Assembly: GCA_043804755.1 (NCBI GenBank)
Contig: JAZDIT010000003.1
Coordinates: forward strand, 1 to 14,874
DNA from: JAZDIT01 sp043804755
GTDB taxonomy: Bacteria > Patescibacteriota > Minisyncoccia > Minisyncoccales > JAQTPW01
Direction: 5' to 3'
DNA length: 14,874 nucleotides
Below, piece after piece: positions 5,760-12,549 of the stretch (its first letter is position 1; each line of letters opens with the position of its first letter). Both the position numbers and the translations under genes were made by a program. The notes beneath the pieces were generated by a model, which made no database searches, was not told the DNA's origin, and was given only the letters and a program-made list of their open reading frames with translations.

Positions 5760-7388
5760 TTATTGCCTCGTCGTGAGAAAGGCGTACCAGGGAAGACGCT
5801 CGTTCAGAAGATCGCTTGATTCGGCGTCGGCGGTCATAGTTTTAGTGATTTGTATCGGAATGAAGCCGAGGAGTTTTCGCGGCTCTTTTACCGCGAGCTT
5901 GTAGACCGCCCGGCTGTTTTCTTCTTTCAGCTCGGCGGATTGCGGCTCTACGCCAAGATTCTCCGCCACCTTGCTTGCCGTAAGTTTTACCTCGCTCGTT
6001 CCGACCCGCAAGGCGTTGTCTTTAATGGAGACTTCCGAGGCAGTCACTTCCAGATTTTCGTCTTTGATGAGTACTTGTTTTGCGGTTGGAGCTATGCTTA
6101 TCAGTTTGTCGCCGACATTGAGGAATATCTTTTTATCCGTCGTCTGTATCGCGACATCATCGGCTTTTATCTCTCCCCGGCTCACTTTTATTTCCGACAC
6201 CGCATTGCCGAGTTCGGACGCCTCAATCTCTTTTCTGCCATTAATGAGTTTCGCGATAAGCTCGTCTATTTCTCGTTTCAATGATTTGAGATTATCGATT
6301 TGTGACGCTGCGTCTCCTGTTGCGGTTATATTTTCGATTCTGGCTTTGTAGTAATCGTTGATTTCCTGTCCCGATTCAACCGCCACGGGCTTGACCGGCT
6401 CGGCAATAATTACAGGGACTTTTTCTGTTCCACAGCTGGCGCTTTCCAAACAAATCTTTTGATCTTCGCACTGGGTTTTCACTTTTATGAGACCCTGCGG
6501 AAGGTCGGCAAGTATTTTTTCAACCTCCGCTCTGGTAAAGCCGGTTTGTTCCTTAAGTTCGCTATCGCTCAAGCCGGCAAGTTTCTGGTAATAAGCGATT
6601 TTGTTTTCCCATTGGGCGACTTCCTGGCACCGGTTTATCTCCGTTGGCGATTCCAGTCCGGATATTTCTTTTGCTGAGATTGTTTGAGTAGTATTGGCAA
6701 GACACTCTTTTCTGGCTCCTTCGATTTCCAGTTTCAGGGCCGTAATCTTTTTTATTATCTCTTCTGCCGTTGCTTTATCGCCTACATCCTCCGCTTTTCG
6801 CAAATCAAGAATCAGCTGATTGTAATCTTTGGTCAGTTTGTCGGGAATATAACAGACAGCTATTGGCTTCGCTACTGCCGTCGGCGGAGCTATTGTCGGT
6901 TCAGGAGCCGGCAGAGGTTTTAGCTCGGGACCGGGAACGGGCTTCGGAGCTTCCGCAACCGAACAACGATTGACGCATATTTCTTGCGCGTATTTCTGCC
7001 ACACTTCGGACGATTTGCACGAACTTTCTCCGCCAAGATTTTCTTCATAGCCGTCGTGGCATTGAAGATAGGCGTTTTTGAACGCGCCGACGCCGCATTC
7101 GTTGTTAACGACAAAAGTATTTACTCCGCATTTTTTGACGGCCGTTGCCGTATTTGCGGGGGCTGAACCAGAAACGGAAGTAACGGACTGGCATGCCGCA
7201 AACTCGCAATTTGATCCGATGCGGCTCACATATGATCCGTCAGGACAAAGTTTAGCTTCTTGAGTGCAGGCTGCCGGTTTTGTGCCTGTCGTATTCGGCG
7301 AAACAGTTGTCGGGTTTGAAGTTTGTGCGAAAACAGCACCGCCAAGAAACGCAAGTCCTAAAATGACGCTGCCTATTATTTTGTTCAT
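5760..7388 (-). CDS. Large secreted cysteine-containing protein with C-terminal PWYAFL motif
   Basis: 542 residues. A classical signal peptide (MNKIIGSVILGLAFLGGAVF, cleaved near A21-Q22) is followed by a Thr/Asn/Pro-rich stretch. Next is a cysteine block resembling the small 'C-x5-LCPDGSYV-x7-C-x3-C' module seen in many Patescibacteria exported proteins (about 41-66), then another cysteine-rich part. A Pro/Glu/Ala linker (about 148-176) leads into long charged helices (about 180-390). From about 395 short beta segments repeat (E-I-K, D-V-A-I, N-L-E-V, E-V-S-I, A-L-R-V, E-V-K-L), suggesting a beta-solenoid-like part. The end, G-F-I-P-I-Q then P-W-Y-A-F-L, resembles a C-terminal motif I recall from archaeal and CPR exported proteins. 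Its function is unknown, perhaps cell-surface. The start is supported by the signal peptide and by a -10 box 6 nt upstream (leaderless). Confidence 0.85.
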   Translation of the reverse strand: MNKIIGSVILGLAFLGGAVFAQTSNPTTVSPNTTGTKPAACTQEAKLCPDGSYVSRIGSNCEFAACQSVTSVSGSAPANTATAVKKCGVNTFVVNNECGVGAFKNAYLQCHDGYEENLGGESSCKSSEVWQKYAQEICVNRCSVAEAPKPVPGPELKPLPAPEPTIAPPTAVAKPIAVCYIPDKLTKDYNQLILDLRKAEDVGDKATAEEIIKKITALKLEIEGARKECLANTTQTISAKEISGLESPTEINRCQEVAQWENKIAYYQKLAGLSDSELKEQTGFTRAEVEKILADLPQGLIKVKTQCEDQKICLESASCGTEKVPVIIAEPVKPVAVESGQEINDYYKARIENITATGDAASQIDNLKSLKREIDELIAKLINGRKEIEASELGNAVSEIKVSRGEIKADDVAIQTTDKKIFLNVGDKLISIAPTAKQVLIKDENLEVTASEVSIKDNALRVGTSEVKLTASKVAENLGVEPQSAELKEENSRAVYKLAVKEPRKLLGFIPIQITKTMTADAESSDLLNERLPWYAFLTTRQ

Positions 7389-7394
7389 ATTTTT

Positions 7395-7403
7395 ATTATA
7401 CCA
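7395..7403 (-). promoter_or_regulatory. Extended -10 promoter giving a leaderless mRNA (542-aa gene)
   Basis: TGG-TATAAT on the minus strand, with exactly 6 nt (AAAAAT) between the -10 and the ATG (7386-7388). Transcription would begin at or next to the A of the ATG. No Shine-Dalgarno is possible. Confidence 0.65.
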
Positions 7404-7455
7404 AATTCCGTAAAGACAATAAAGTTTCTCTAAACTCCGCGGACCAACTACTGTG

Positions 7456-8298
7456 TTATTTCAAAAAATTGAAGTCAGAAACTATTTGTTTAAGAATCTC
7501 TGAATTTTTATCTTCATCCTTTTTAAGGGTATGAAGCATCAACTCAAATAGCTTCGTTTCTCCCGAGTCAGGGAAACTAATTACAATTGAAGTTATCTCT
7601 CCGGATTCTACCCGACGCTCATATATTTCTTTTCCTTGAAGTGCAAAAAACTTCTCGCTAACTATTTTACCGTAGGGATAGTCGGTTGCCCTCTCCGCCC
7701 AGTCCTGCCATTTAAAAGCAGAAGGAATTTCAGTAATAACAAGCGATAGTTCCACCCCTTCTGTTAATACCATTTCTGGCAGTAGCCCAGTTTCTTCTCC
7801 TCTCGCCACCACTTCTTTATATTCTTCCGATTCCTCCAATTTATAATCTTTTGACTGAAATACTATTCGAAACAACTCTATGCCAAAATCTTTTCTTTCT
7901 TCAGCGATTGACCAAGTCGGAGGATATTTTATCTCATACCCCAACTTTTCATCCTTATAGCTTTTCCAACTCGGTACATCGGGATCATAATACCACTTCA
8001 TATTCGGGTCTTTTAGTTTTTTCTCAATACCGATTAAACACTCGTCGCACCCCTCGGGGCAGGTATCACAACCATTTACACAAACAACGCAAGGGTTTTC
8101 GCTGGTAATATACACTTCAGAAGGAATTATGACGGTTTTAATTATCGTCTTTCCAAGCTCATTTATGTCTTCCCAGCTTATGTTTCCTAATCGCCAGCCA
8201 TCTTGGTAGAAAGAATAACTAACTATGGCTGTTCTAAAACAAATCCAACCAATTACTACAATTAAGATTCCAATAATGATTTTTTTATTCTTTGTCAT
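7456..8298 (-). CDS. Membrane-anchored protein with CxxC heptads and PsbP-like domain
   Basis: 280 residues. One N-terminal membrane helix (6-27) after K-N-K-K suggests a signal anchor with the rest outside. A very regular cysteine run follows: C70-x2-C73-x3-C77-x2-C80-x3-C84-x2-C87, three CxxC units spaced seven residues apart, which could bind metal or form disulfides. From about 110 to the end (S-Y-K-D-E-K-L-G-Y-E-I-K-Y-P-P-T-W, closing I-L-K-Q-I-V-S-D-F-N-F-L-K) it resembles the PsbP-like domain frequent in CPR exported proteins, known there only as a fold. It is read after the promoter at 8305-8313 without a leader. The 542-aa secreted protein lies downstream with its own promoter. Confidence 0.8.
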   Translation of the reverse strand: MTKNKKIIIGILIVVIGWICFRTAIVSYSFYQDGWRLGNISWEDINELGKTIIKTVIIPSEVYITSENPCVVCVNGCDTCPEGCDECLIGIEKKLKDPNMKWYYDPDVPSWKSYKDEKLGYEIKYPPTWSIAEERKDFGIELFRIVFQSKDYKLEESEEYKEVVARGEETGLLPEMVLTEGVELSLVITEIPSAFKWQDWAERATDYPYGKIVSEKFFALQGKEIYERRVESGEITSIVISFPDSGETKLFELMLHTLKKDEDKNSEILKQIVSDFNFLK

Positions 8299-8304
8299 AT
8301 TTTT

Positions 8305-8313
8305 ATTATATCA
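8305..8313 (-). promoter_or_regulatory. Extended -10 promoter giving a leaderless mRNA (CxxC protein)
   Basis: TGA-TATAAT on the minus strand, followed by the same 6-nt AAAAAT and the ATG (8296-8298). The 15-mer TATAATAAAAATATG is identical to that of the gene at 7388. The promoter overlaps the T-run of the terminator at 8313-8336. Confidence 0.65.
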
Positions 8314-8336
8314 AAAAAATCGCCTCTTTGGCGATT
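8313..8336 (-). terminator. Terminator at the end of the defence island
   Basis: AATCGCC (8318-8324) and GGCGATT (8330-8336) form a perfect 7-bp stem with a 5-nt loop. On the minus strand it is followed by TTTTTTT, which runs straight into the next promoter. Confidence 0.75.
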
Positions 8337-8340
8337 CTCT

Positions 8341-8380
8341 ATCCAATGACATCAAAATATATCCAATGATATACAAATAT
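8341..8380. repeat. Two tandem 20-bp repeats
   Basis: ATCCAATGACATCAAAATAT (8341-8360) is followed directly by ATCCAATGATATACAAATAT (8361-8380), 17 of 20 bases identical; a third partial copy may start at 8381 (ATCT). They lie between the island terminator and the gene remnant. They could bind a protein or mark an old insertion edge; no further evidence is seen. Confidence 0.6.
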
Positions 8381-8386
8381 ATCTAG

Positions 8387-8482
8387 CTCGCTCTAGCGGA
8401 CGATTTTAGAACTTTAGAGTGGGAGGAGGTGTTTGAATATCCCGAATTGTATCTGAAACAAATCAAGGAACTTGTTAGTTAA
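8387..8482 (+). pseudogene. C-terminal remnant of an unknown plus-strand gene
   Basis: After an in-frame TAG (8384-8386) 31 codons read L-A-L-A-D-D-F-R-T-L-E-W-E-E-V-F-E-Y-P-E, then LYLKQIKELVS and TAA. The composition is typical of a real protein tail, but there is no start codon or ribosome site. The last bases overlap the 3' end of the AIPR gene on the other strand. It is most likely the end of a gene cut off when the defence island arrived or decayed. The parent family is not recognised. Confidence 0.35.
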
Positions 8483-10203
8483 ATTTCTTTTACCTCCTTT
8501 GCAAAATTAGAGAAAACAACCTTATTGCCCTCTCGTGTCGCTGCCATTAATTCGGAAAACTTTTTAATAGCTTCTTCTGCCTTTTCCCCCCTTATGGCAC
8601 CCTCGGAAAAACCTCCCATCAAATTAGAAGAAAGCTGGGAAGAAGCCTCTACAATAGGTACCCATGTCGCGATAGCCTCATCAAGAGATTTTTTACCAGC
8701 ATATTCCAACCGAAATTTATTAGCGATTAGTTTATCCAGAAAAATTTCTAGACAATTTGATATAGCCGCTGTTAGCAAAAAAATAGATCCCCTTATCTGG
8801 AAGAAAGAAAGCTGACTTTCCTCAAATTTTTTAAGTTCGCCTTTTTTGAATTTCTTGACAAGAGATATTTTTTTATCTTTTACGGCCTCGAGAAGCGAAT
8901 AAGCAAACACGAGATGTCTGGCCCTGGTCTGGCTATTAAAATATTGGCTATATAAACTATCGTCTTCCCAGATTCTGGTTTTTTCATGATAAGCCGTATC
9001 TGGTCTTCCGTGGAAAGCGGCGAGAACCTGACCCGCCGAAACAGATAGCAATGAATTAACTTTGCGCGTTATAATATCCTCAACCCCTCCTCGCCGAGGT
9101 AAATAATTGACACCCGTTGATTTGAATTCTTCCTTAAGTCTATTTTGGATGGCGTCATTACTCCTGAAATCAGGTGCTTCAATCTTATTTTGACTGTTGT
9201 TATATCTTTTAATTTTAACAACTGTCTTCTCGTTGATGCACTCAACGAACCTAACCTGAACGAATGCATTTTTCTCGGGGATTTTTTTTAAATTACCCAG
9301 CACACCCGTAGTCTGTGCTCCATTTAGAATAGAAATGCCTTGAAATATTAAAGTTTTATTTCCGACTATTGTAAACTTATTGACCAATGCCGTCATGCCA
9401 TTATTAAAAATCCAGAAATGCGACGGGTCATTCTCGGCAGTATGCTGGATGCCCCTGTTTATATTCTTATCTCCCCCTTTCGCGATACCCATATAGTCCC
9501 TCACATTAGCAGAAAACAAATCAGTTCCGTATTTTCTAAACTTTTCATGGAACCATCTTAACGGAACAGACGCGACAAAGGCCCTCCAGTCTCTCTGCCT
9601 AATAAGCATCCCGCCAGTAAAGAGAGGCAATTCAAAGGTATCTTTTATTAATATTGGGGTGGAAACAGAATTGTATCTTTTTTCTATTTCTTCCGCACAA
9701 ACCTCCATGCACTGTAATCCGATTCCGCCTCCGATAAGAGCTCTTGCGGTGGCCTCCGCCGTTCGTAATTCTTGTTTAACATTTTCGGATCCAGATAAAT
9801 TGTGGACAAACCATATATGCAAAGTCTCAATTTCCTTGTCCGCGACAGCCCTCCTTAATTTTTCGGCCGAAGAACGAATTCTTTCCGGAACCTTTTCAAT
9901 GGGCACTTTCAATAAAAGAGTAAGCGCGCTAGATAAATCTCTTGCCTTTTTAGAACGAGGGACCAACCTTTTGCCAACTGCGAAATACTCTTGCCCTATT
10001 ACCGCAAATTTCTTTTCTGTATCAACGTGGACAAAATCAATAGCTCCATCATCCGGACCATCAACTATGATATCGTCTGCTCCCACCGCTTCAATATCTT
10101 CAATCCCAAAAAATAATTGTAAAGCAAAAAGGGCGAGAGGATTATCATACTTCTTTAAGTCTTTTCTCTTCTTAAAAGCTGACAAAAAATTATATTTAAC
10201 CAT
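8479..10203 (-). CDS. AIPR family protein (abortive infection phage resistance)
   Basis: 574 residues. The AIPR core is clear at about 230-355: S-A-N-V-R-D-Y-M-G, N-R-G-I-Q-H-T-A, D-P-S-H-F-W-I-F-N-N-G-M-T-A-L, S-I-L-N-G-A-Q-T-T-G, and I-K-R-Y-N-N-S-Q-N-K followed by R-S-N-D. Family members take part in phage exclusion and are often found in defence islands. The N-terminal region resembles the restriction-endonuclease-like domain often fused to AIPR (D-D-G-A-I-D-F, 51-57). However, where the family usually has Q-x-K-Y after the next strand, this protein has G-Q-E-Y (70-73), so the catalytic lysine seems absent. It is last in the REase-MTase-Vsr-AIPR operon, starting 11 nt after the vsr stop codon with AAGG before the ATG. 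Confidence 0.85.
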   Translation of the reverse strand: MVKYNFLSAFKKRKDLKKYDNPLALFALQLFFGIEDIEAVGADDIIVDGPDDGAIDFVHVDTEKKFAVIGQEYFAVGKRLVPRSKKARDLSSALTLLLKVPIEKVPERIRSSAEKLRRAVADKEIETLHIWFVHNLSGSENVKQELRTAEATARALIGGGIGLQCMEVCAEEIEKRYNSVSTPILIKDTFELPLFTGGMLIRQRDWRAFVASVPLRWFHEKFRKYGTDLFSANVRDYMGIAKGGDKNINRGIQHTAENDPSHFWIFNNGMTALVNKFTIVGNKTLIFQGISILNGAQTTGVLGNLKKIPEKNAFVQVRFVECINEKTVVKIKRYNNSQNKIEAPDFRSNDAIQNRLKEEFKSTGVNYLPRRGGVEDIITRKVNSLLSVSAGQVLAAFHGRPDTAYHEKTRIWEDDSLYSQYFNSQTRARHLVFAYSLLEAVKDKKISLVKKFKKGELKKFEESQLSFFQIRGSIFLLTAAISNCLEIFLDKLIANKFRLEYAGKKSLDEAIATWVPIVEASSQLSSNLMGGFSEGAIRGEKAEEAIKKFSELMAATREGNKVVFSNFAKEVKEI

Positions 10204-10214
10204 ACCTTAAAATA

Positions 10215-10643
10215 TTATTTTAAATTTTTCCCTAGATATTTTTTGATCCTTCTTAGTGCCTGTCCTGGATTTTTTCCAACCTGGTGTTCCCAAATCCTCA
10301 AAACTTTCCAACCCAATTTTCGCAACCTAGAATTTACCTCTTTGTCTCGCTGAATGTTCCGCTCAATTTTTGGAAGCCAGTATTTTTGGGGTAGCCTCTT
10401 TTTTAATTTTGGGAACTGATAGCCATGCCAGAAATCACCGTCTAGAAAAACTGCGACCTTTTGCTTTATAAAAACAACGTCCGGCTTCCCTGGCAACCGG
10501 CTGTAGTGCTTCCTATACCTATACCCCTTAGGATAAAGTTCGTAGCTTAAAAGCTTGAGAAAGCCGGTCTCAAGCTTGGTGTTGCAAGACCTTATGCGCG
10601 ACATTATCCAGCTCCTCTTCTCCCTGGTGAATTTGTCTACCAT
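10215..10643 (-). CDS. vsr: Very-short-patch repair endonuclease (Vsr)
   Basis: A 142-residue Vsr mismatch endonuclease, which nicks next to the T of T:G mismatches left by deamination of 5-methylcytosine. Landmarks are R10-S-x2-M-S-R-I-R, T-K-L-E25, Y-R-Y-R-K-H-Y-S-R-L-P-G-K-P-D55-V-V-F, V-F-L-D-G-D70-F-W-H73-G, N96-x2-R-D100 and G-W-K-V-L-R-I-W-E119-H120. The zinc ligands of E. coli Vsr are replaced: Cys66 by D70 and the WEC cysteine by H120; the remaining Cys/His cluster is absent too. So this belongs to the zinc-less branch. Its first 74 nt overlap the 3' end of the methyltransferase gene in another frame, as dcm and vsr overlap in E. coli. The likely substrate is T:G in the GGCC context. 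Confidence 0.93.
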   Translation of the reverse strand: MVDKFTREKRSWIMSRIRSCNTKLETGFLKLLSYELYPKGYRYRKHYSRLPGKPDVVFIKQKVAVFLDGDFWHGYQFPKLKKRLPQKYWLPKIERNIQRDKEVNSRLRKLGWKVLRIWEHQVGKNPGQALRRIKKYLGKNLK

Positions 10644-11631
10644 GGAAATAAGCAGTTAGATCCTTTTTTATTTTTAGGGCGATCGCCTCAGCTAATTTCA
10701 CCGGGACGGCATTGCCTATCATCTTGTAGCCGTCTGCAACGCTATTATAGGCTAAAATAAAGTCATCTGGGAATGTTTGGACCCTAGCGCATTCCCTTAC
10801 CGTAAGGCGTCTGTATATGCTTGGCGATTTCGGATCAAATATAAACTTGTTGTCCTCTATAAAAACCATCTTATTCGCCTGCGGGTGCAGCGGTGCGTGG
10901 CGCCCTCCGGCCTGAATGGTGTAAGACTGCTCATTCCAGCCGCGGACCCGATTTCTTGACATGTATATGGGCGAAAAGCCCCCGTTCATAAATTCATGAT
11001 TCGGAACATTAAGCCCATCCCCATTGGTCCTGTTCTTTTCGCTCGCTGGCTTTGCGCTTTTGCGAAGGTCCCATATCGCATCCTTCAGGGTCGGCATCTT
11101 TTCCCATTTTGCCGGGAAGTCAAACTTCTTCCCCATGTCTTTGTGGTACCCCACAAATATGACCCTTTCCCTATCCTGGGGAACGCCGTAGTATTTTGCG
11201 TTGAGAAGCGCATAAGAGACTCCGTAACCAATCCTTTTAAAGCGGGATAGGATCTTTTGGACCGATCCGGCATGCCTTTTGAAAAGCAACCCTGAAACAT
11301 TTTCTGCAAGAAAAAAAAGTGGACGCTTATCCCGTAGGACCCTTGCGAATTCGAAAAACAACTTTCCCCTTTCGTCTTCCTCTCCGCGCAGGGCGCCAGC
11401 CTCACTCCAGCTTTGGCATGGAGGACCCCCAATTATGCCAACCGCATCCGGTATTTCTGCTGACGGAATTTCAGATATGCTCCTTGTGTCAAGGATAGCC
11501 TTGGGGAAATTTTGCCGGTAAGTTTCCCAAATTTTCTCATCAAACTCATTTGCCCAAACTACCTCAAAGCCCGCCCGCTCAAAACCCAAATCCAATCCGC
11601 CTGCGCCCGTAAACAAAGAAATTAATTTCAT
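10570..11631 (-). CDS. DNA (cytosine-5) methyltransferase, M.HaeIII-like (predicted GGCC)
   Basis: 353 residues with all main C5-methyltransferase motifs. These are I (FTGAGGLDLGF, 7-17), IV with the catalytic Cys72 (GGPPCQSW, 68-75), VI (ENV, 110-112), VIII (QDRERV, 152-157), IX (RRLTVRECARVQTFP, 274-288) and X (GYKMIGNAVP, 301-310). From memory the match to M.HaeIII covers motif IV (GGPPCQSWSE) and the target-recognition region (M-S-R-N-R-V-R-x-W-N-E, then T-x-Q-A-x-G-R, then L-H-P-Q-A). That predicts methylation of GGCC at the inner C. It follows the REase stop codon by 4 nt and overlaps vsr. A tail after residue 325 exists mainly because of that overlap. It protects host DNA from the partner nuclease. 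Confidence 0.93.
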   Translation of the reverse strand: MKLISLFTGAGGLDLGFERAGFEVVWANEFDEKIWETYRQNFPKAILDTRSISEIPSAEIPDAVGIIGGPPCQSWSEAGALRGEEDERGKLFFEFARVLRDKRPLFFLAENVSGLLFKRHAGSVQKILSRFKRIGYGVSYALLNAKYYGVPQDRERVIFVGYHKDMGKKFDFPAKWEKMPTLKDAIWDLRKSAKPASEKNRTNGDGLNVPNHEFMNGGFSPIYMSRNRVRGWNEQSYTIQAGGRHAPLHPQANKMVFIEDNKFIFDPKSPSIYRRLTVRECARVQTFPDDFILAYNSVADGYKMIGNAVPVKLAEAIALKIKKDLTAYFHGRQIHQGEEELDNVAHKVLQHQA

Positions 11632-11635
11632 TTTA

Positions 11636-12484
11636 TTAAATAAGCCTTAGTAATTTTGCATTTAACAATTTCGCAGGGTTGTTGGGCGATTTAATTCTGA
11701 TGTCTTTAATTAAAATTTTCTTCCCACTAAGATTCTCTAAATTCAATCTGTCTTCTTTGGGGAAAGAAAGATATTTTTCCTTCAGCATTATTGCGTTTAC
11801 ATTGAATTTAAGATCCGCTGCAACATCTTTAATGTAGCCGAAAACCCTTGCTGGGTGCTTTATTCCCCACATCCCGCGCACTCTCAAATCTGTAATTCCC
11901 AGAGGATCAACCCTGTTTATCCTTGCTAGCTCTTTAGTCTTCCCGAATTCAATGTCTGGCAAAGAATTAAGACCCAATGCTACCCTGTCCCTTATCTTCT
12001 CATAAACCCTCCTGTCAGCTGCGTAGCAGTTGCCGTACACAAACCAAAGCGAATGAATTTTTCCGCCAACAACTCCGCCAACAATGTATATGATATCTTT
12101 CTTGCCCCAATGCTCACATTTCCTGCAATCATTCGAAATCAAGGAACTCTCCGAGTATAAAGCGTCTTTCGGGTAGGAACTGTTCAGGGCAATCCCCCCG
12201 GGTCTCGTGCTCGCAAATTTCTTGACCTCAATCGCATCCCCTTCCCTTATAACAATGTCAGGAGGATTGTTCTGATTGCCCAGATAAGAAAAATACTTCC
12301 CATAAACCATCTCCTTTTCTGCCAGGCTTTTCTCATTCAGTGTCCCGCAGAAAATATCTTTGACGTAAAATTCCAGGGCATCGCCCATTGCATTTGCCCT
12401 TATTGCAGAGCGATAAGCCTCCGCTAGGTTGTTGTTGGGGCTTTTTATTATATTGCTTATGGCGATAAGCAGGTTTGTTTTCAT
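11636..12484 (-). CDS. Type II restriction endonuclease, NgoPII-like (predicted GGCC)
   Basis: 282 residues, recognised as the NgoPII restriction endonuclease family by R-A-N-A-M-G-D-A-L-E-F-Y-V-K-D-I-F (29-45), Y-F-S-Y-L-G-N-Q-N-N-P-P-D (64-76), A-L-N-S-S-Y-P-K-D (99-107) and V-Y-G-N-C-Y-A-A-D (149-157). The nuclease signature PD-(D/E)xK is visible as P75-D76 and E86-V-K88. R.NgoPII cuts GGCC, consistent with the M.HaeIII-like partner. It is the first gene of the island operon, ahead of its methyltransferase; no controller protein gene is present. The start lacks a Shine-Dalgarno but has an extended -10 box 6 nt upstream, so a leaderless mRNA is predicted. A CxxC (C120, C123) may be structural. 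Confidence 0.88.
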   Translation of the reverse strand: MKTNLLIAISNIIKSPNNNLAEAYRSAIRANAMGDALEFYVKDIFCGTLNEKSLAEKEMVYGKYFSYLGNQNNPPDIVIREGDAIEVKKFASTRPGGIALNSSYPKDALYSESSLISNDCRKCEHWGKKDIIYIVGGVVGGKIHSLWFVYGNCYAADRRVYEKIRDRVALGLNSLPDIEFGKTKELARINRVDPLGITDLRVRGMWGIKHPARVFGYIKDVAADLKFNVNAIMLKEKYLSFPKEDRLNLENLSGKKILIKDIRIKSPNNPAKLLNAKLLRLI

Positions 12485-12490
12485 TGGTTA

Positions 12491-12499
12491 ATTCTATCA
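12491..12499 (-). promoter_or_regulatory. Extended -10 promoter giving a leaderless mRNA (restriction operon)
   Basis: TGA-TAGAAT on the minus strand, 6 nt (TAACCA) before the ATG at 12482-12484. The preceding TTTTTTTGATA is identical to that before the promoter at 8305-8313. Confidence 0.6.
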
Positions 12500-12509
12500 A
12501 AAAAACCAG

Positions 12510-12534
12510 AAAAAGCGAAACCGTGAGATTTCGC
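12510..12534 (-). terminator. Terminator of the 12550-13838 operon
   Basis: On the minus strand GCGAAA (12529-12534) and TTTCGC (12515-12520) pair around an 8-nt loop and are followed by TTTTT. It separates the membrane-protein operon from the restriction operon. Confidence 0.6.
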
Positions 12535-12549
12535 CCAAAGCAGTTTGCC

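Noticed and set aside
5533..5904. Plus-strand ORF including MLSLNRFIKKSSPDGLKIV
   Set aside because: It overlaps the well-supported 542-aa secreted protein and the first gene of the AN1 operon, has no ribosome site, and its middle is a terminator hairpin.
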